Shown here: piece by piece, positions 7,618-16,006 of the stretch
Layout of the letters: each line of letters begins with the position of its first letter
Numbering within the stretch: position 1 is the first letter of the stretch
Source: Phosphoribacter sp964647395
Lineage (GTDB): Bacteria; Actinomycetota; Actinomycetes; Actinomycetales; Dermatophilaceae
Direction of reading: 5' to 3'
Assembly (NCBI GenBank): GCA_964647395.1
Contig: CAZYHR010000005.1
Span: forward strand, 1 to 57,146
Length of the DNA: 57,146 nt
Made by a program: the position numbers and the translations under genes
Notes under the pieces: model-generated
The model's database searches: none
What the model was told of the DNA's origin: nothing
The model's input: only the letters and a program-made list of their open reading frames with translations

Positions 7618-9027
7618 ATGACCTCCCCGTGGACGCTCGACGACGACCGACTGCTCCCCGCGGAACCGACCACGAGGGAGATCGCCCGGCGCCTCTATCA
7701 GGGGGTCCGCGACCTGCCGATCATCTCGCCGCACGGCCATGTGCCGCCCGAGTGGATCGCCGACGACATCCCCTTCCGCGACCCGGCCAGCCTGCTCATC
7801 ACCCCGGACCACTACGTGTGCCGGCTGATGAACGCGGCCGGCGTCGACCTGAGCGACCTCGGCGTCGGCCAGGGACCGCTCGACGAGGCCGGGTCCCGGC
7901 GGGCCTGGCGGATCTTCTGCGAGCACTGGCCGCTCTATCGGGGCACCCCGAGCCGGTTCTGGATGGAGACCGAACTGGTCGAGATCTTCGGGGTCACCGA
8001 GCGGCCCAGCGGTGCGGCGGCCGACCGCATCTACGACACCATCGCCGGGTGCCTGGCCGACGCGGCATACCGTCCGCGCGCGCTGATGGAGCGCTTCGAC
8101 ATCTCGCTCATCGCCACGACCGACGACCCGTGCGACGACCTGCGGCACCACCGCAAGCTGCACGACGAGGGCTACCCGCGGCGGGTCCTGCCGACCTTCC
8201 GGCCGGACCGTTATCTCGAGCCGGGCCGCCCGGACTTCCCGCAGCTCATGCAGGCGCTGGCCCAGGCCTCCGGGGTCGACACCGGCGACTACCGCGGCTT
8301 CATCGCCGCCCTGGAGAACCGGCGGGAGTTCTTCAAGGCCAACGGCGCGGTGTCCACCGACCACAGCCACGCCGACGTCGTCACGCTGAGCCTGGCCGAG
8401 GCGGACGCGGCCCGCATCTATGCCGCGGCGCTGGCCGGCACGGTGAGCGAGGACGACGCCACGGCGCTGCGGCGGCACCTGCTCGTCGAGATGGCCCGGA
8501 TGGCCACCGAGGACGGGCTGGTCATGACCCTGCACCCGGCGGTCTACCGCAACCACGACCCGCAGGCGCTGGCCGCCTATGGTCCGGACACCGGCCACGA
8601 CATCCCGATCGCGGTCGAGTTCACCCGCGGTCTGCAGCACCTGCTCTCGCGTTTCGGCAACACCGAGGGGTTCCACCTCGTGCTGTTCACCCTCGACGAG
8701 ACGGTCTTCTCCCGGGAGATCGCCCCGTTGGCCGGCTACTACCGCAGCGTGTACGCCGGGGTGCCCTGGTGGTTCATCGACGCCCCCGAGGCGATGCGCC
8801 GGTTCCGCGGCGCGGTGACCGAGACCGCCGGCTTCAGCCGCACGTCGGGCTTCATCGACGACACCCGGGCGTTCTGCTCGATCCCGGCGCGGCACGACAT
8901 GTCCCGCCGGGTCGACTGCGGCTTCCTGGCCCAACTGGTCGCCGAGCACCGGCTCGACGAGGACGAGGCCGCCGACACGGCTCACGCCCTGGTGGCCGAC
9001 AACCCCCGGAAGGTGTTCAAGCTATGA
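7618..9027 (+). CDS. uxaC: Glucuronate isomerase
   Basis: UxaC converts D-glucuronate to D-fructuronate (and D-galacturonate to D-tagaturonate) in the cytosol. The 469-residue length is normal for the family. The N-terminus has the metal-binding signature LPIISPHGHVPP, followed by HYVCRLMNAAGV, RFDISLIATTDDPCDDL, VLPTFRPDRYLE and the C-terminal SIPARHDMSRRVDCGFLAQLV. The ATG at 7618 follows AGCAGGA, and ORF calls starting earlier have no support. The stop codon overlaps the next start in an ATGA arrangement, so uxaC and the following dehydrogenase are translationally coupled. Confidence 0.96.
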   Translation: MTSPWTLDDDRLLPAEPTTREIARRLYQGVRDLPIISPHGHVPPEWIADDIPFRDPASLLITPDHYVCRLMNAAGVDLSDLGVGQGPLDEAGSRRAWRIFCEHWPLYRGTPSRFWMETELVEIFGVTERPSGAAADRIYDTIAGCLADAAYRPRALMERFDISLIATTDDPCDDLRHHRKLHDEGYPRRVLPTFRPDRYLEPGRPDFPQLMQALAQASGVDTGDYRGFIAALENRREFFKANGAVSTDHSHADVVTLSLAEADAARIYAAALAGTVSEDDATALRRHLLVEMARMATEDGLVMTLHPAVYRNHDPQALAAYGPDTGHDIPIAVEFTRGLQHLLSRFGNTEGFHLVLFTLDETVFSREIAPLAGYYRSVYAGVPWWFIDAPEAMRRFRGAVTETAGFSRTSGFIDDTRAFCSIPARHDMSRRVDCGFLAQLVAEHRLDEDEAADTAHALVADNPRKVFKL

Positions 9028-10406
9028 CCGCTCAGCCCACCGGTCGCCGGCTCTCCCGCGACACCGACGGCCGTCCCAAGGCTCCCGTGCGCATCGTCCA
9101 CCTCGGGCTCGGCAACTTCTTCCGGGCCCACCAGTGCTACTACACCGAGCACGCGCCGGACGCCTCGTCCTGGGGCATCGCGGCCTTCGTCGGCCGGGGG
9201 GCCGGACCGGCGCAGGAGATGGCCGAGCAGGACGACCTCTACACGTTGGTCGTCAACCACGCGGACGGGCCGGTGGCCGAGACCATCTCGAGCATCGTCG
9301 CCGTCCACGCGGCCGAGGACCTGCCCGCCTGGTATCGCTACTTCGTCGATCCGCAGCTCGCGGTGGTGACGATGACGGTGACCGAGGCCGGCTACCGGCG
9401 CAACGAGCACGGCGGGCTGGACCTGGCCGACCCGGGGGTCGCGGCCGACCTCGAGGCGCTGCGCGCCGACCCGGCGGCCCAGGTCGAGAGCGCCCCGGTC
9501 AAGCTGGTCGCGGGTCTGCTCGCCCGGCGCGACGCCGGGGCCGGGCCGTTGACCATCTGCCCGTGCGACAACGTGCCGGACAACGGCGAGATGGCCCACC
9601 GGGTGGTGCTCGACGGCGCCCGGCAGATCGATCCGTCGTTGGCCGCCTGGATCCAGGAGAACGTCGGGTTCGTCACGACGATGGTCGACCGGATCACCCC
9701 TCGGGCGACCGAGCAGGACCGGCTGCAACTGCTGCAGGACACCGGCATCGACGACCCGGCCCTGGTCATGACCGAGCCCTACCTGGAGTGGGTGCTCGCC
9801 GGCAACTTCGTCGCCGGCCGCCCGGCCTGGGACGCGGTGGGCGCGAACTTCGTCGAGGACACCGCGCCGTTCGAGGAGCGCAAGCTGTGGCTGCTCAACG
9901 GCTCGCACTCGCTGATGGCCTACGGCGCCTCGATCCGGGGGCATGAGACCGTCGCCGAGGCGATCGCCGACCCGGTGGTGCGCGACTGGGTCAACGCCTG
10001 GTGGGACGACGCCAGCCCGCACCTGTCGGTGCACGCCGACGAGGTGACCGCCTACCGCGAGGCGCTGCTGGAGCGCTACGCCAACCCCAACATCCGCCAC
10101 CTGCTGGCCCAGATCGCCGCCGACGGCACCCAGAAGGTGCCGATCCGCATCGTCCCCGCGCTGCGTGCCGAGCGGGCGGCCGGCCGGCTGCCGATGGGGG
10201 CCATGCGGGCCGTCGCGGCGTGGCTGTGCCACCTGCGTGGTGCCGGAGCGCCGGTGACCGACGCGCACGCCGACGAGGTGCTGCCGCTGGTCGCCGGGCC
10301 GCTGCCGGAGGCCGCCGAGCGGCTGCTGGGCTGGCTCGGTGTCGACGACGCCGAGGTGACCGGGGGCATCGTCGCCCTGGCCCGGGAACTGGTCCCGCAG
10401 GGCTGA
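9024..10406 (+). CDS. uxuB: Mannitol-dehydrogenase-family oxidoreductase, likely fructuronate reductase
   Basis: This family includes D-mannonate:NAD oxidoreductase (UxuB), mannitol dehydrogenase and tagaturonate reductase. The 460-residue product has the N-terminal nucleotide-binding segment VRIVHLGLGNFFRAHQ, the central TICPCDNVPDNG and VDRITPRAT blocks and the C-terminal catalytic segment ERKLWLLNGSHSLMAYGA. Coupling to uxaC (ATGA overlap) points to D-fructuronate as substrate and D-mannonate as product. Sequence alone does not exclude tagaturonate. Its product has no dehydratase partner nearby, but it would be a substrate for the LarA homolog next door if that enzyme is a 2-epimerase. Confidence 0.9.
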   Translation: MTAQPTGRRLSRDTDGRPKAPVRIVHLGLGNFFRAHQCYYTEHAPDASSWGIAAFVGRGAGPAQEMAEQDDLYTLVVNHADGPVAETISSIVAVHAAEDLPAWYRYFVDPQLAVVTMTVTEAGYRRNEHGGLDLADPGVAADLEALRADPAAQVESAPVKLVAGLLARRDAGAGPLTICPCDNVPDNGEMAHRVVLDGARQIDPSLAAWIQENVGFVTTMVDRITPRATEQDRLQLLQDTGIDDPALVMTEPYLEWVLAGNFVAGRPAWDAVGANFVEDTAPFEERKLWLLNGSHSLMAYGASIRGHETVAEAIADPVVRDWVNAWWDDASPHLSVHADEVTAYREALLERYANPNIRHLLAQIAADGTQKVPIRIVPALRAERAAGRLPMGAMRAVAAWLCHLRGAGAPVTDAHADEVLPLVAGPLPEAAERLLGWLGVDDAEVTGGIVALARELVPQG

Positions 10407-10533
10407 CCCGGGCCCCGGGCCGGGATCGGTGGTGGGACGGGCGCTGCTTCGCCCAGGGGTGCCGGCCCGGGACTGATGTCCGGCCGTCGCAATTGTTGGC
10501 AACCCGTTTACCGATGCTTCGCCAACCCCAAGA

Positions 10534-10548
10534 CTGTAAGCGCTTCAG
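10534..10548. promoter_or_regulatory. LacI-family operator before the symporter gene
   Basis: CTGTAAGCGCTTCAG has a perfect AAGCGCTT core and near-perfect flanks, typical for LacI/GalR-family operators. TGTAAG within it could act as a -10 element, so binding would block the promoter. A second weaker dyad, GGCAACCCGTTTACC, lies at 10498-10512. Both are in the 200-bp gap between the uxuB-like gene and the symporter gene. Confidence 0.6.
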
Positions 10549-10606
10549 CACCACCCACCACCGGCGCGTCAGTGCGGATGCCTGGCGCGGTTCGAAGGGC
10601 AGGCCC

Positions 10607-12148
10607 ATGGTATCATCCTCCGCGCCGACCACAGAGCGACTTGGTGCGCTCGAGACGACCAAGCCGTCCGCGCTGCTCGGCTACGGTCTCGGTGACTTCG
10701 GCTGCAACCTCGCCTTCTCGCTGTCCACGAGCTTCCTGCTCTTCTACTACACCGACGTCGCGGGCCTGTCGGCCGCGGCCGTGGGCACGATGTTCCTCGT
10801 CGTGCGGCTGTGGGACGCCTTCACCGACCTGCTCGCCGGCCGGCTGGTCGACCGCACGATGACCCGGTGGGGCAAGTTCCGTCCGTTCATCCTCTTCGGC
10901 GCCGTGCCGCTGCTGTTCCTGTCGGTGCTGACCTTCAACGTGCCCGAGAGCATGCGGGTCACCGAGGGCAACCCCAACCAGGGCCCCGGGCTGCTCTACG
11001 CCTATCTCACCTACGCAGTCCTCGGCCTGCTCTACTCGATGGTCAACATCCCCTACGGCTCGCTGGCCTCGGCGATGACCCAGTCGGTCAACGAGCGGGC
11101 CAAACTGGTCGCCGCCCGGTTCTTCGGCAGCGCCCTGGCCGGCGTCTTCCTCACCTGGATCATCGCCCCGCGGATCTCGGACCTGCAGAAGAAGAGCAGC
11201 GCCCTGCAGTCCCAGCTCAAGGATGCGACCGCCGCGGGGGACACCGCCAAGGTCGCCGACCTCAAGCAGCAGATCGCCCAGTTCCAGCCCGACCTGCAGG
11301 CGGTCTTCACCCAGACCACCCTGTGGTTCGTCCTGCTCGGCTCGCTCTGCTTCGGCCTGACCTTCTGGTTCTGCCGCGAGAAGGTGACCCGGGCCCAGCC
11401 CCGCGTGTCGATCTCCGAGACCTGGGACACCCTCAAGAGCAACAAGCCGCTGGGCATCCTGTGCCTGGCCAGCCTCTTCTACCTCATCGGCCTGTTCGCG
11501 GTGCCGGCGGCCAGCGTCTACTACGCCCGCTACATCCTCGGCGACACCGGCCTGACGGTGGCGATGTCGATCATGAACGCCGGCGTGTCCATCGTCGCCA
11601 CCCCGTTCATCCCGTGGATCATCCGCAAGATCGGCAAGAAGAACCTGTTCCAGTACTCCGGGCTGCTCACCGTCATCGGCGGCGTCGTGCTGTTCATCCT
11701 GCCGGCCGGAGCGGTGCTGCTGGCGATGATCTTCCTGGCGGTCAAGGGTGCCGGCGCGAGCTTCATCAACACCGCGATGTTCGGCCTGGAGGCGGACACC
11801 GTCGAATACGGCGAGTACAAGTCCGGTAAGCGGTCCGAGGGAGCGACCTATTCGATCTTCTCCTTCACCCGCAAGGTCACCCAGGCGCTCGGTGGCGCCG
11901 CCGGTGCCTGGCTCATCGGCGTGGCCGGCTACGTCGCCAACGCCCCGACCCAGACCGACGCGGCGATGACGGCCATCCGCGCCTCCATCGGCCTGGTCCC
12001 GGCCGTCTGCGCCGTCATCGCGATGCTCATCTTCTGGAAGTACCCGCTCACCGACGACACCTTCCGGCAGATCCGCGCCGAGGTCGAGGCCCGCAAGGCC
12101 AAGCTCGACTCCGTCGTGGTCGGCGAGGGCGAGGTCGTCAAGCACTGA
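10607..12148 (+). CDS. GPH-family sugar symporter, likely glucuronide transporter
   Basis: Glycoside-pentoside-hexuronide cation symporters are 12-helix membrane carriers, and UidB/GusB is the glucuronide member. The 513-residue product shows the family N-terminus GYGLGDFGCNLAFSLSTSFL, the loop VVRLWDAFTDLLAGRLVDRT followed by RWGKFRPFILFG, and YGEYKSGKRSEGATYS near the end. Compared with usual members (about 460 residues) it has an inserted, coiled-coil-like hydrophilic loop of about 45 residues in the middle (LQKKSSALQSQLKDAT). AAGGGCAGG precedes the ATG at 10607. The context of glucuronidase and hexuronate enzymes gives the substrate guess. Confidence 0.9.
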   Translation: MVSSSAPTTERLGALETTKPSALLGYGLGDFGCNLAFSLSTSFLLFYYTDVAGLSAAAVGTMFLVVRLWDAFTDLLAGRLVDRTMTRWGKFRPFILFGAVPLLFLSVLTFNVPESMRVTEGNPNQGPGLLYAYLTYAVLGLLYSMVNIPYGSLASAMTQSVNERAKLVAARFFGSALAGVFLTWIIAPRISDLQKKSSALQSQLKDATAAGDTAKVADLKQQIAQFQPDLQAVFTQTTLWFVLLGSLCFGLTFWFCREKVTRAQPRVSISETWDTLKSNKPLGILCLASLFYLIGLFAVPAASVYYARYILGDTGLTVAMSIMNAGVSIVATPFIPWIIRKIGKKNLFQYSGLLTVIGGVVLFILPAGAVLLAMIFLAVKGAGASFINTAMFGLEADTVEYGEYKSGKRSEGATYSIFSFTRKVTQALGGAAGAWLIGVAGYVANAPTQTDAAMTAIRASIGLVPAVCAVIAMLIFWKYPLTDDTFRQIRAEVEARKAKLDSVVVGEGEVVKH

Positions 12149-12182
12149 GCCGGCCGGGCGCAAGGTCCGCCCAGCAGCAGCC

Positions 12183-12219
12183 GGCAGCCCCGGTCGACGC
12201 CGCGTCGGCCGGGGCTGCC
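12183..12219. terminator. Long hairpin terminator
   Basis: An 18-bp stem with one G-U pair (12183-12200 with 12202-12219; outer arm GGCAGCCCCGG) lies between two convergent genes. It probably terminates both the symporter and the methyltransferase transcripts. Confidence 0.85.
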
Positions 12220-12234
12220 CACGTCACGGGCGGA

Positions 12235-12711
12235 TCAGACCCATCGGCGCACCCGGGCGCGGTAGGCGGCATACTCGGCGCCGAAACGCGCTGCCAGCAG
12301 GGCCTCCTCGCGGGCGACGATCCAGCGGTCCAGGACCAGGACGACCACCGGCAGGACGGCCAGCGGCCACCAGGTGCCGATGACCAGCGCCGCTCCGACG
12401 TACCAGCCGACGAAGGCGAGATAGGCGGGGTGCCGGCTGAAGCGGAACGGCCCGCCGGTGACCAGCGCCGACCCCTGCCGCCAGGCGGTCGTCGTCGTGC
12501 CGGCGTCGTCCATGACCGAGGTCGCCCAGTACATCAGCCCGAGCGAGCCGAAGACCAGGACCAGGCCGACGGTCCGGACGGTCGACTCGTAGGGGATCGG
12601 CCACGGCCAGACGCGGCTGGCCAGCACCGCCGCGGCGAACGGCACGAGCAGCACGACCGGCGGCGGTGGACGCCAGCGCGGGGCGACGGGCGGGTCGGCC
12701 GGCTCGGTCAT
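12235..12711 (-). CDS. Isoprenylcysteine carboxyl methyltransferase-family membrane protein
   Basis: The 158-residue protein has four to five hydrophobic segments and the family C-terminal motif: GPFRFSRHPAYLAFVGWY followed by EEALLAARFGAEYAAYRARVRRW. Proteins of this ICMT/phospholipid methyltransferase-like family are integral membrane, SAM-dependent enzymes whose substrates in bacteria are mostly unknown. The gene faces the symporter gene across a shared terminator and diverges from the DUF4031/NUDIX gene with about 22 bp between starts. Confidence 0.82.
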   Translation of the reverse strand: MTEPADPPVAPRWRPPPPVVLLVPFAAAVLASRVWPWPIPYESTVRTVGLVLVFGSLGLMYWATSVMDDAGTTTTAWRQGSALVTGGPFRFSRHPAYLAFVGWYVGAALVIGTWWPLAVLPVVVLVLDRWIVAREEALLAARFGAEYAAYRARVRRWV

Positions 12712-12721
12712 GGGCCCAGGT

Positions 12722-12727
12722 TACGGT
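12722..12727 (+). promoter_or_regulatory. Candidate leaderless -10 box of the DUF4031/NUDIX gene
   Basis: TACGGT is followed by six bases (gctgcc) and the ATG, with no room for a ribosome binding site. Confidence 0.55.
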
Positions 12728-12733
12728 GCTGCC

Positions 12734-13510
12734 ATGACGGTGTGGATCGACCGGCCGATCTGGCCCAACCACGGGACCGTCTTCGCGCACCTGGTCAGCG
12801 ACACGGCCTACGAGGAACTGCACGAACTGGCCCGTGCGGCCGGGCTGCACCCGCGCTCCTTCGACGGCGATCACTACGACGTGCCACAGCAGCGGTATGC
12901 CGCGGTGCTGGCGGCCGGTGCTCGGGTCACCGACGGTGCCGACCTGGTGCGCCGACTCAACGCCAGCGGGCTGCGGCTGCGCAAGCGCAAGGGCGACCGC
13001 GGGATCGCCCGGGTGCGCGGCCTGCGGTTCGCCAGTGGTGACGTCGTCGACGCCGACCTGGTGCTGGCCGACCGACCGCTGGACGAGGCCCTCGTCGGCA
13101 TGGCGATGTGCTTCGTCCGCGACGCCGGCGGGGACTTCGCCGTCGTGTGGTCGCCGCGGCGGCGGGAGTGGGGCTCGCCCGGCGGGTGGCGCGAGGCGGA
13201 CGAGACGCCGGTCGCCAACGCGGTCCGCGAGGTTCACGAGGAGTGCGGCCTCATCGTGGACCCCGCGGCGCTGCGACCGGTCGGCTACGAGCGGTTCACG
13301 CCGCTGTCGGGGCGGGCGTCGGAGGTCATGCCGTGGCGGCCCGGCCCGCGCAACCACCTGCAGTTGTTCGAGGCTCGCCTGACCGAGCGACGGCCCGCCC
13401 TGCGGCCCGAGTCGCCCGAGGTGCCCGCGCCCCGGTGGGTCGACGTGCCGGCCTTCCGGCGCCTGTGTGGGGAGCTGTTCTGGTGGCCCCTCGCCGAACG
13501 CCGGTTGTGA
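12734..13510 (+). CDS. DUF4031-NUDIX hydrolase fusion
   Basis: The first about 90 residues match DUF4031: WIDRPIWPNHGTVFAHLVSD, ELHELARAAGLHPRSF and DHYDVP. A NUDIX domain follows with an intact box, GGWREADETPVANAVREVHEECGL, fitting G-x5-E-x7-REVxEExG. NUDIX enzymes cut nucleoside diphosphate-linked substrates. The target here cannot be read from sequence. Length is 258 residues. I chose the ATG at 12734 because the candidate -10 box sits six bases upstream, although an in-frame GTG lies earlier. Confidence 0.85.
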   Translation: MTVWIDRPIWPNHGTVFAHLVSDTAYEELHELARAAGLHPRSFDGDHYDVPQQRYAAVLAAGARVTDGADLVRRLNASGLRLRKRKGDRGIARVRGLRFASGDVVDADLVLADRPLDEALVGMAMCFVRDAGGDFAVVWSPRRREWGSPGGWREADETPVANAVREVHEECGLIVDPAALRPVGYERFTPLSGRASEVMPWRPGPRNHLQLFEARLTERRPALRPESPEVPAPRWVDVPAFRRLCGELFWWPLAERRL

Positions 13511-13624
13511 CGCTGCCGGCTGTGCCGCTGCCGGTTGTGCCGCTGCCCGCCTCTGCCGCGGCCCGCCGGTGACCCGTCGCGCCGGTGCCGGTCCGCGGAC
13601 CGCCCAGCCGACCGGCCCCGCCGC

Positions 13625-13912
13625 TCAGCGCGAGAACAGCCCGCGCACCGAGTCCTCGGTGGTGCGATAGGTCGTGCCGGCCTTGCCGAGCAGCTGACCG
13701 ATCGCGTCGAGGTCGTCGCGCACCTGCTTCTGCAGGCCGCGCCAGCGGGTCATGACCTCTTGGAACTCGGTGGCGGCCGAGCCGGTCCAGGCGCCCTGCA
13801 GCGCGCCGAGACGGCCGGCCAGCGCGGCCACCGACTGCTCGAGCTCGGCGGCGTTGCGGGTGATGTCGGCCGAGGCGGCCTGGATGCGGTCGGTATCGAC
13901 GGTGAACGCCAT
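13625..13912 (-). CDS. WXG100-family protein (EsxA/EsxB-like), orphan
   Basis: This 95-residue, all-helical protein has the central WTG turn (GAWTGSAATEFQEV) and the N-terminal FTVDTDRIQAASADI stretch usual in ESX/type VII secretion substrates. WXG100 proteins form helical-hairpin dimers and are exported by EccC-driven secretion. No type VII machinery and no partner WXG100 gene is in the window, so it may be an orphan substrate or have a partner elsewhere. AGGAGG stands at good distance before the ATG. Confidence 0.88.
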   Translation of the reverse strand: MAFTVDTDRIQAASADITRNAAELEQSVAALAGRLGALQGAWTGSAATEFQEVMTRWRGLQKQVRDDLDAIGQLLGKAGTTYRTTEDSVRGLFSR

Positions 13913-14014
13913 GGGGTCCTCCTGGGGGGTGAGCCGGCGGTTCCAGCTGCTGAGGGCACGGTAGGCCGGATCGGGTCACGGCGTCGAAAGTTATCCACAG
14001 GCGCCCACGCGGCA

Positions 14015-14020
14015 TACCCT
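14015..14020 (+). promoter_or_regulatory. Candidate leaderless -10 box of the VOC gene
   Basis: TACCCT is followed by seven bases and the ATG at 14028. The box overlaps one copy of the over-represented GCGGCATACC motif. Confidence 0.55.
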
Positions 14021-14027
14021 CTGGGGC

Positions 14028-14645
14028 ATGGAAGCGATCGCCGTCGACCACCTCATCGTGCTGGCCCGTGACCTGGCCGAGGGCCGGGAGTGGGTCGAGC
14101 ACCGGCTCGGGTTGCCGATGCAGCCCGGCGGGCAGCACGAGGCGTGGGGGACGCACAACGTCCTGCTGTCGCTCGGCCCGCAGACCTATCTGGAAGTGCT
14201 GGCGATCAACCCGGCCGTGCCGCGGCCCGGGCCGTTCTATCCGCTCGGGCTCGGCGACCCGGCGCTGGCCCGGCGGCTGCAGCAGACGCCCCTGCTGGCG
14301 CACTGGATGGTGCGGGTCGACGCCCTGGCGGGCGACGGGCTGCAGGAGTTCAGCCGCGGCGACAACCGTTGGCGCGCAGTGCTGCCCACCGACGGGGCGC
14401 TGCCGATGGGTGGGGTGGTGCCGAGCCTCATCGAGTGGCTGACCCCGCCACCCGCCGGCCGGCTACCGGCCAGCGGCGCCACCCTGCGCGCCCTGACCCT
14501 GACCACGCCCGAGCCGGACGCGCTGACCCGGATCATGCACGGCCTGTCGGCCACCGGCGCCCTCGACCTCGTGACGGTCCTCGCCGGTGCCGAGCCGCAG
14601 GTGTCGGCCACCATCGACACGCCGCGCGGCCCGGTGACCCTGTGA
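14028..14645 (+). CDS. VOC-family / glyoxalase-like domain protein
   Basis: The 205-residue product starts with IAVDHLIVLARDLAEGREWVEHRLGL, followed by GQHEAWGTHNVLLSLGPQTYLEVLAINP, the typical opening of the glyoxalase-like (vicinal oxygen chelate) fold in which His and Glu residues bind a metal. Actinobacterial relatives are uncharacterised and may act on small organic substrates. It is a single-gene unit from a likely leaderless promoter and ends just before a short tandem repeat. Confidence 0.82.
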   Translation: MEAIAVDHLIVLARDLAEGREWVEHRLGLPMQPGGQHEAWGTHNVLLSLGPQTYLEVLAINPAVPRPGPFYPLGLGDPALARRLQQTPLLAHWMVRVDALAGDGLQEFSRGDNRWRAVLPTDGALPMGGVVPSLIEWLTPPPAGRLPASGATLRALTLTTPEPDALTRIMHGLSATGALDLVTVLAGAEPQVSATIDTPRGPVTL

Positions 14646-14649
14646 CTGG

Positions 14650-14684
14650 GTGACCCGGTGACCCGGTGACCCGGGTGACCCGGG
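14650..14684. repeat. Short tandem repeat GTGACCCG(G)
   Basis: Four copies of an 8-9-bp unit GTGACCCG(G) follow the stop codon of the VOC gene, in the short gap before the convergent gene. It may be slippage-prone, and no function is evident. Confidence 0.7.
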
Positions 14685-14689
14685 GCTGC

Positions 14690-15673
14690 TCAGCCGGGCC
14701 ACCGGGTCCGCTCCCGGCCTAGGGCGATCCGCCCGTGTGCCTTCAGCGCGGCGACGTTGCGAACGACGAGCGACCCTCGCCACTCGGTCATCGCCTGCTC
14801 CTCCTCCTGGGGGAAGGCGCCACCCCAGTCCCAGAACGGGGCCCAGGACCCGTCCGCCTCCTGGGTGGCCACCGTGTGGTCCAGGGCAAGCTCGAGCGGC
14901 TCGACCAGGACCGCGGCCAGCGGGTGAGCCGGATCCGGCACCACCCACAGCGGGTGGATGCCATAGCGCCCGAACTCCTCGGGTCGCCGCATGACCCGCT
15001 CGGGCAGTACCGAGGAGAGGTATGCGGCTGCCTCACCTCGGGTGGACTCCGGCACGGCCGGCTCTGCGGCGAAGTGGGCCAGCGCGTCATGGGCGTTGAC
15101 GTCGGCTGCAGTCAACCCAGCGCGGGCTACAGAGCGCGCCTGCTCGGTGAGCTCTTCGAGCAGCGCTGCACTGACGGAGCCCGGCGTGGCTGCCGCGCGA
15201 CGCCACAGGTGCGCGGTCAGTGCCACTCCTGGGTTGGCCACGAAGCCGTCGAAGGTCTCGGCGAGTTGCCCCTCCCGCGACTGGTCCCACCATGGGGCGT
15301 GCGGACTGCCCTGAGCAGTCGGCGGGAGGAACGGCCAGACCACGAAACCGTCGTCGTTCCGGGTGGCCGTGCCGACGATCCACTCACAGGCGGCCACGAC
15401 CATTGGGTGGTCACCCGCCGCACCGTGCTGGCGAAGGATGTCCAGTGCCGTCAGCGTGGCGAGGACACTTGACTCGGGTGCCCGGCAGTCGCTCTCCAAG
15501 GCGCGCCCGAATCCGCCGTCGCCCGAGCGAAACTCCTCAAGCTCGTCAGCGATCGCCTCCACCGACCCACCATCGAGAAGGTGTGCGAGGCGGGCACGTT
15601 CGAGTGGCCGGGCCTGGCGCTCCACGAAGGAACGGGCACGTTCAACAGCCTCCGGGCTCAGCGCCGACGTCAT
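14690..15673 (-). CDS. Alpha/alpha-toroid (terpenoid cyclase/prenyltransferase-like) protein
   Basis: The 327-residue product resembles actinobacterial prenyltransferase-like proteins. It has repeated Gly-aromatic motifs of an alpha/alpha toroid, FRSGDGGFGRALESDCR near the N-terminus and EADGSWAPFWDWGG near the C-terminus, with NDDGFVVWPF between. No DDxD catalytic motif is evident, so enzymatic activity is doubtful. Codon use is less GC-extreme than in the neighbours. A TAGCGT box lies seven bases before the ATG on the minus strand. Confidence 0.7.
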   Translation of the reverse strand: MTSALSPEAVERARSFVERQARPLERARLAHLLDGGSVEAIADELEEFRSGDGGFGRALESDCRAPESSVLATLTALDILRQHGAAGDHPMVVAACEWIVGTATRNDDGFVVWPFLPPTAQGSPHAPWWDQSREGQLAETFDGFVANPGVALTAHLWRRAAATPGSVSAALLEELTEQARSVARAGLTAADVNAHDALAHFAAEPAVPESTRGEAAAYLSSVLPERVMRRPEEFGRYGIHPLWVVPDPAHPLAAVLVEPLELALDHTVATQEADGSWAPFWDWGGAFPQEEEQAMTEWRGSLVVRNVAALKAHGRIALGRERTRWPG

Positions 15674-15680
15674 GGGATTG

Positions 15681-15686
15681 ACGCTA
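15681..15686 (-). promoter_or_regulatory. Candidate leaderless -10 box of the toroid-like gene
   Basis: On the minus strand TAGCGT is followed by seven bases and the ATG at 15673. Confidence 0.55.
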
Positions 15687-15783
15687 CCGCCGCCGCCCTG
15701 ACAGGCCCATTCGTGGTAGCGGACTCCGGCTCTGGACGGCAGGCGGCGATCGCTCAACAGGGGACACACCAGGTGCCCTGACG

Positions 15784-15990
15784 AGGACGAGTGCCCGCCT
15801 GGAGCGGCGGGTTCGCCAGGATTTCGGGGACACAGCAGAGGAGGTGGTGGGGCTCCTCCACGATTCACTTCACCCGGAGCGGGTTCAGGCTGCGGCCGTG
15901 ATCGGGGCGGGAGGACGTCATGATCGGCTGCGCGACGCGCTGGCTCTGGCTCGACGACATCGACTGGCGAGACACGCTCATGCTGACGCC
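15784..15990 (+). pseudogene. Decayed remnant of a small actinobacterial protein gene
   Basis: In the 333-bp gap 15674-16006 one plus-strand frame reads like protein: ARLERRVRQDFGD, then AEEVVGLLHDSLHPERVQAA, then RLRDALALAR. The sense continues in another frame near 15940 with DIDWRDTLM. To my eye this resembles small actinobacterial hypothetical proteins ending in a DWRD segment. There is no ATG or GTG start in the first frame and a frame change is needed, so it looks like a broken remnant. The rest of the gap shows no gene. Confidence 0.4.
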
Positions 15991-16006
15991 CGACCCGGCA
16001 GGCGAC

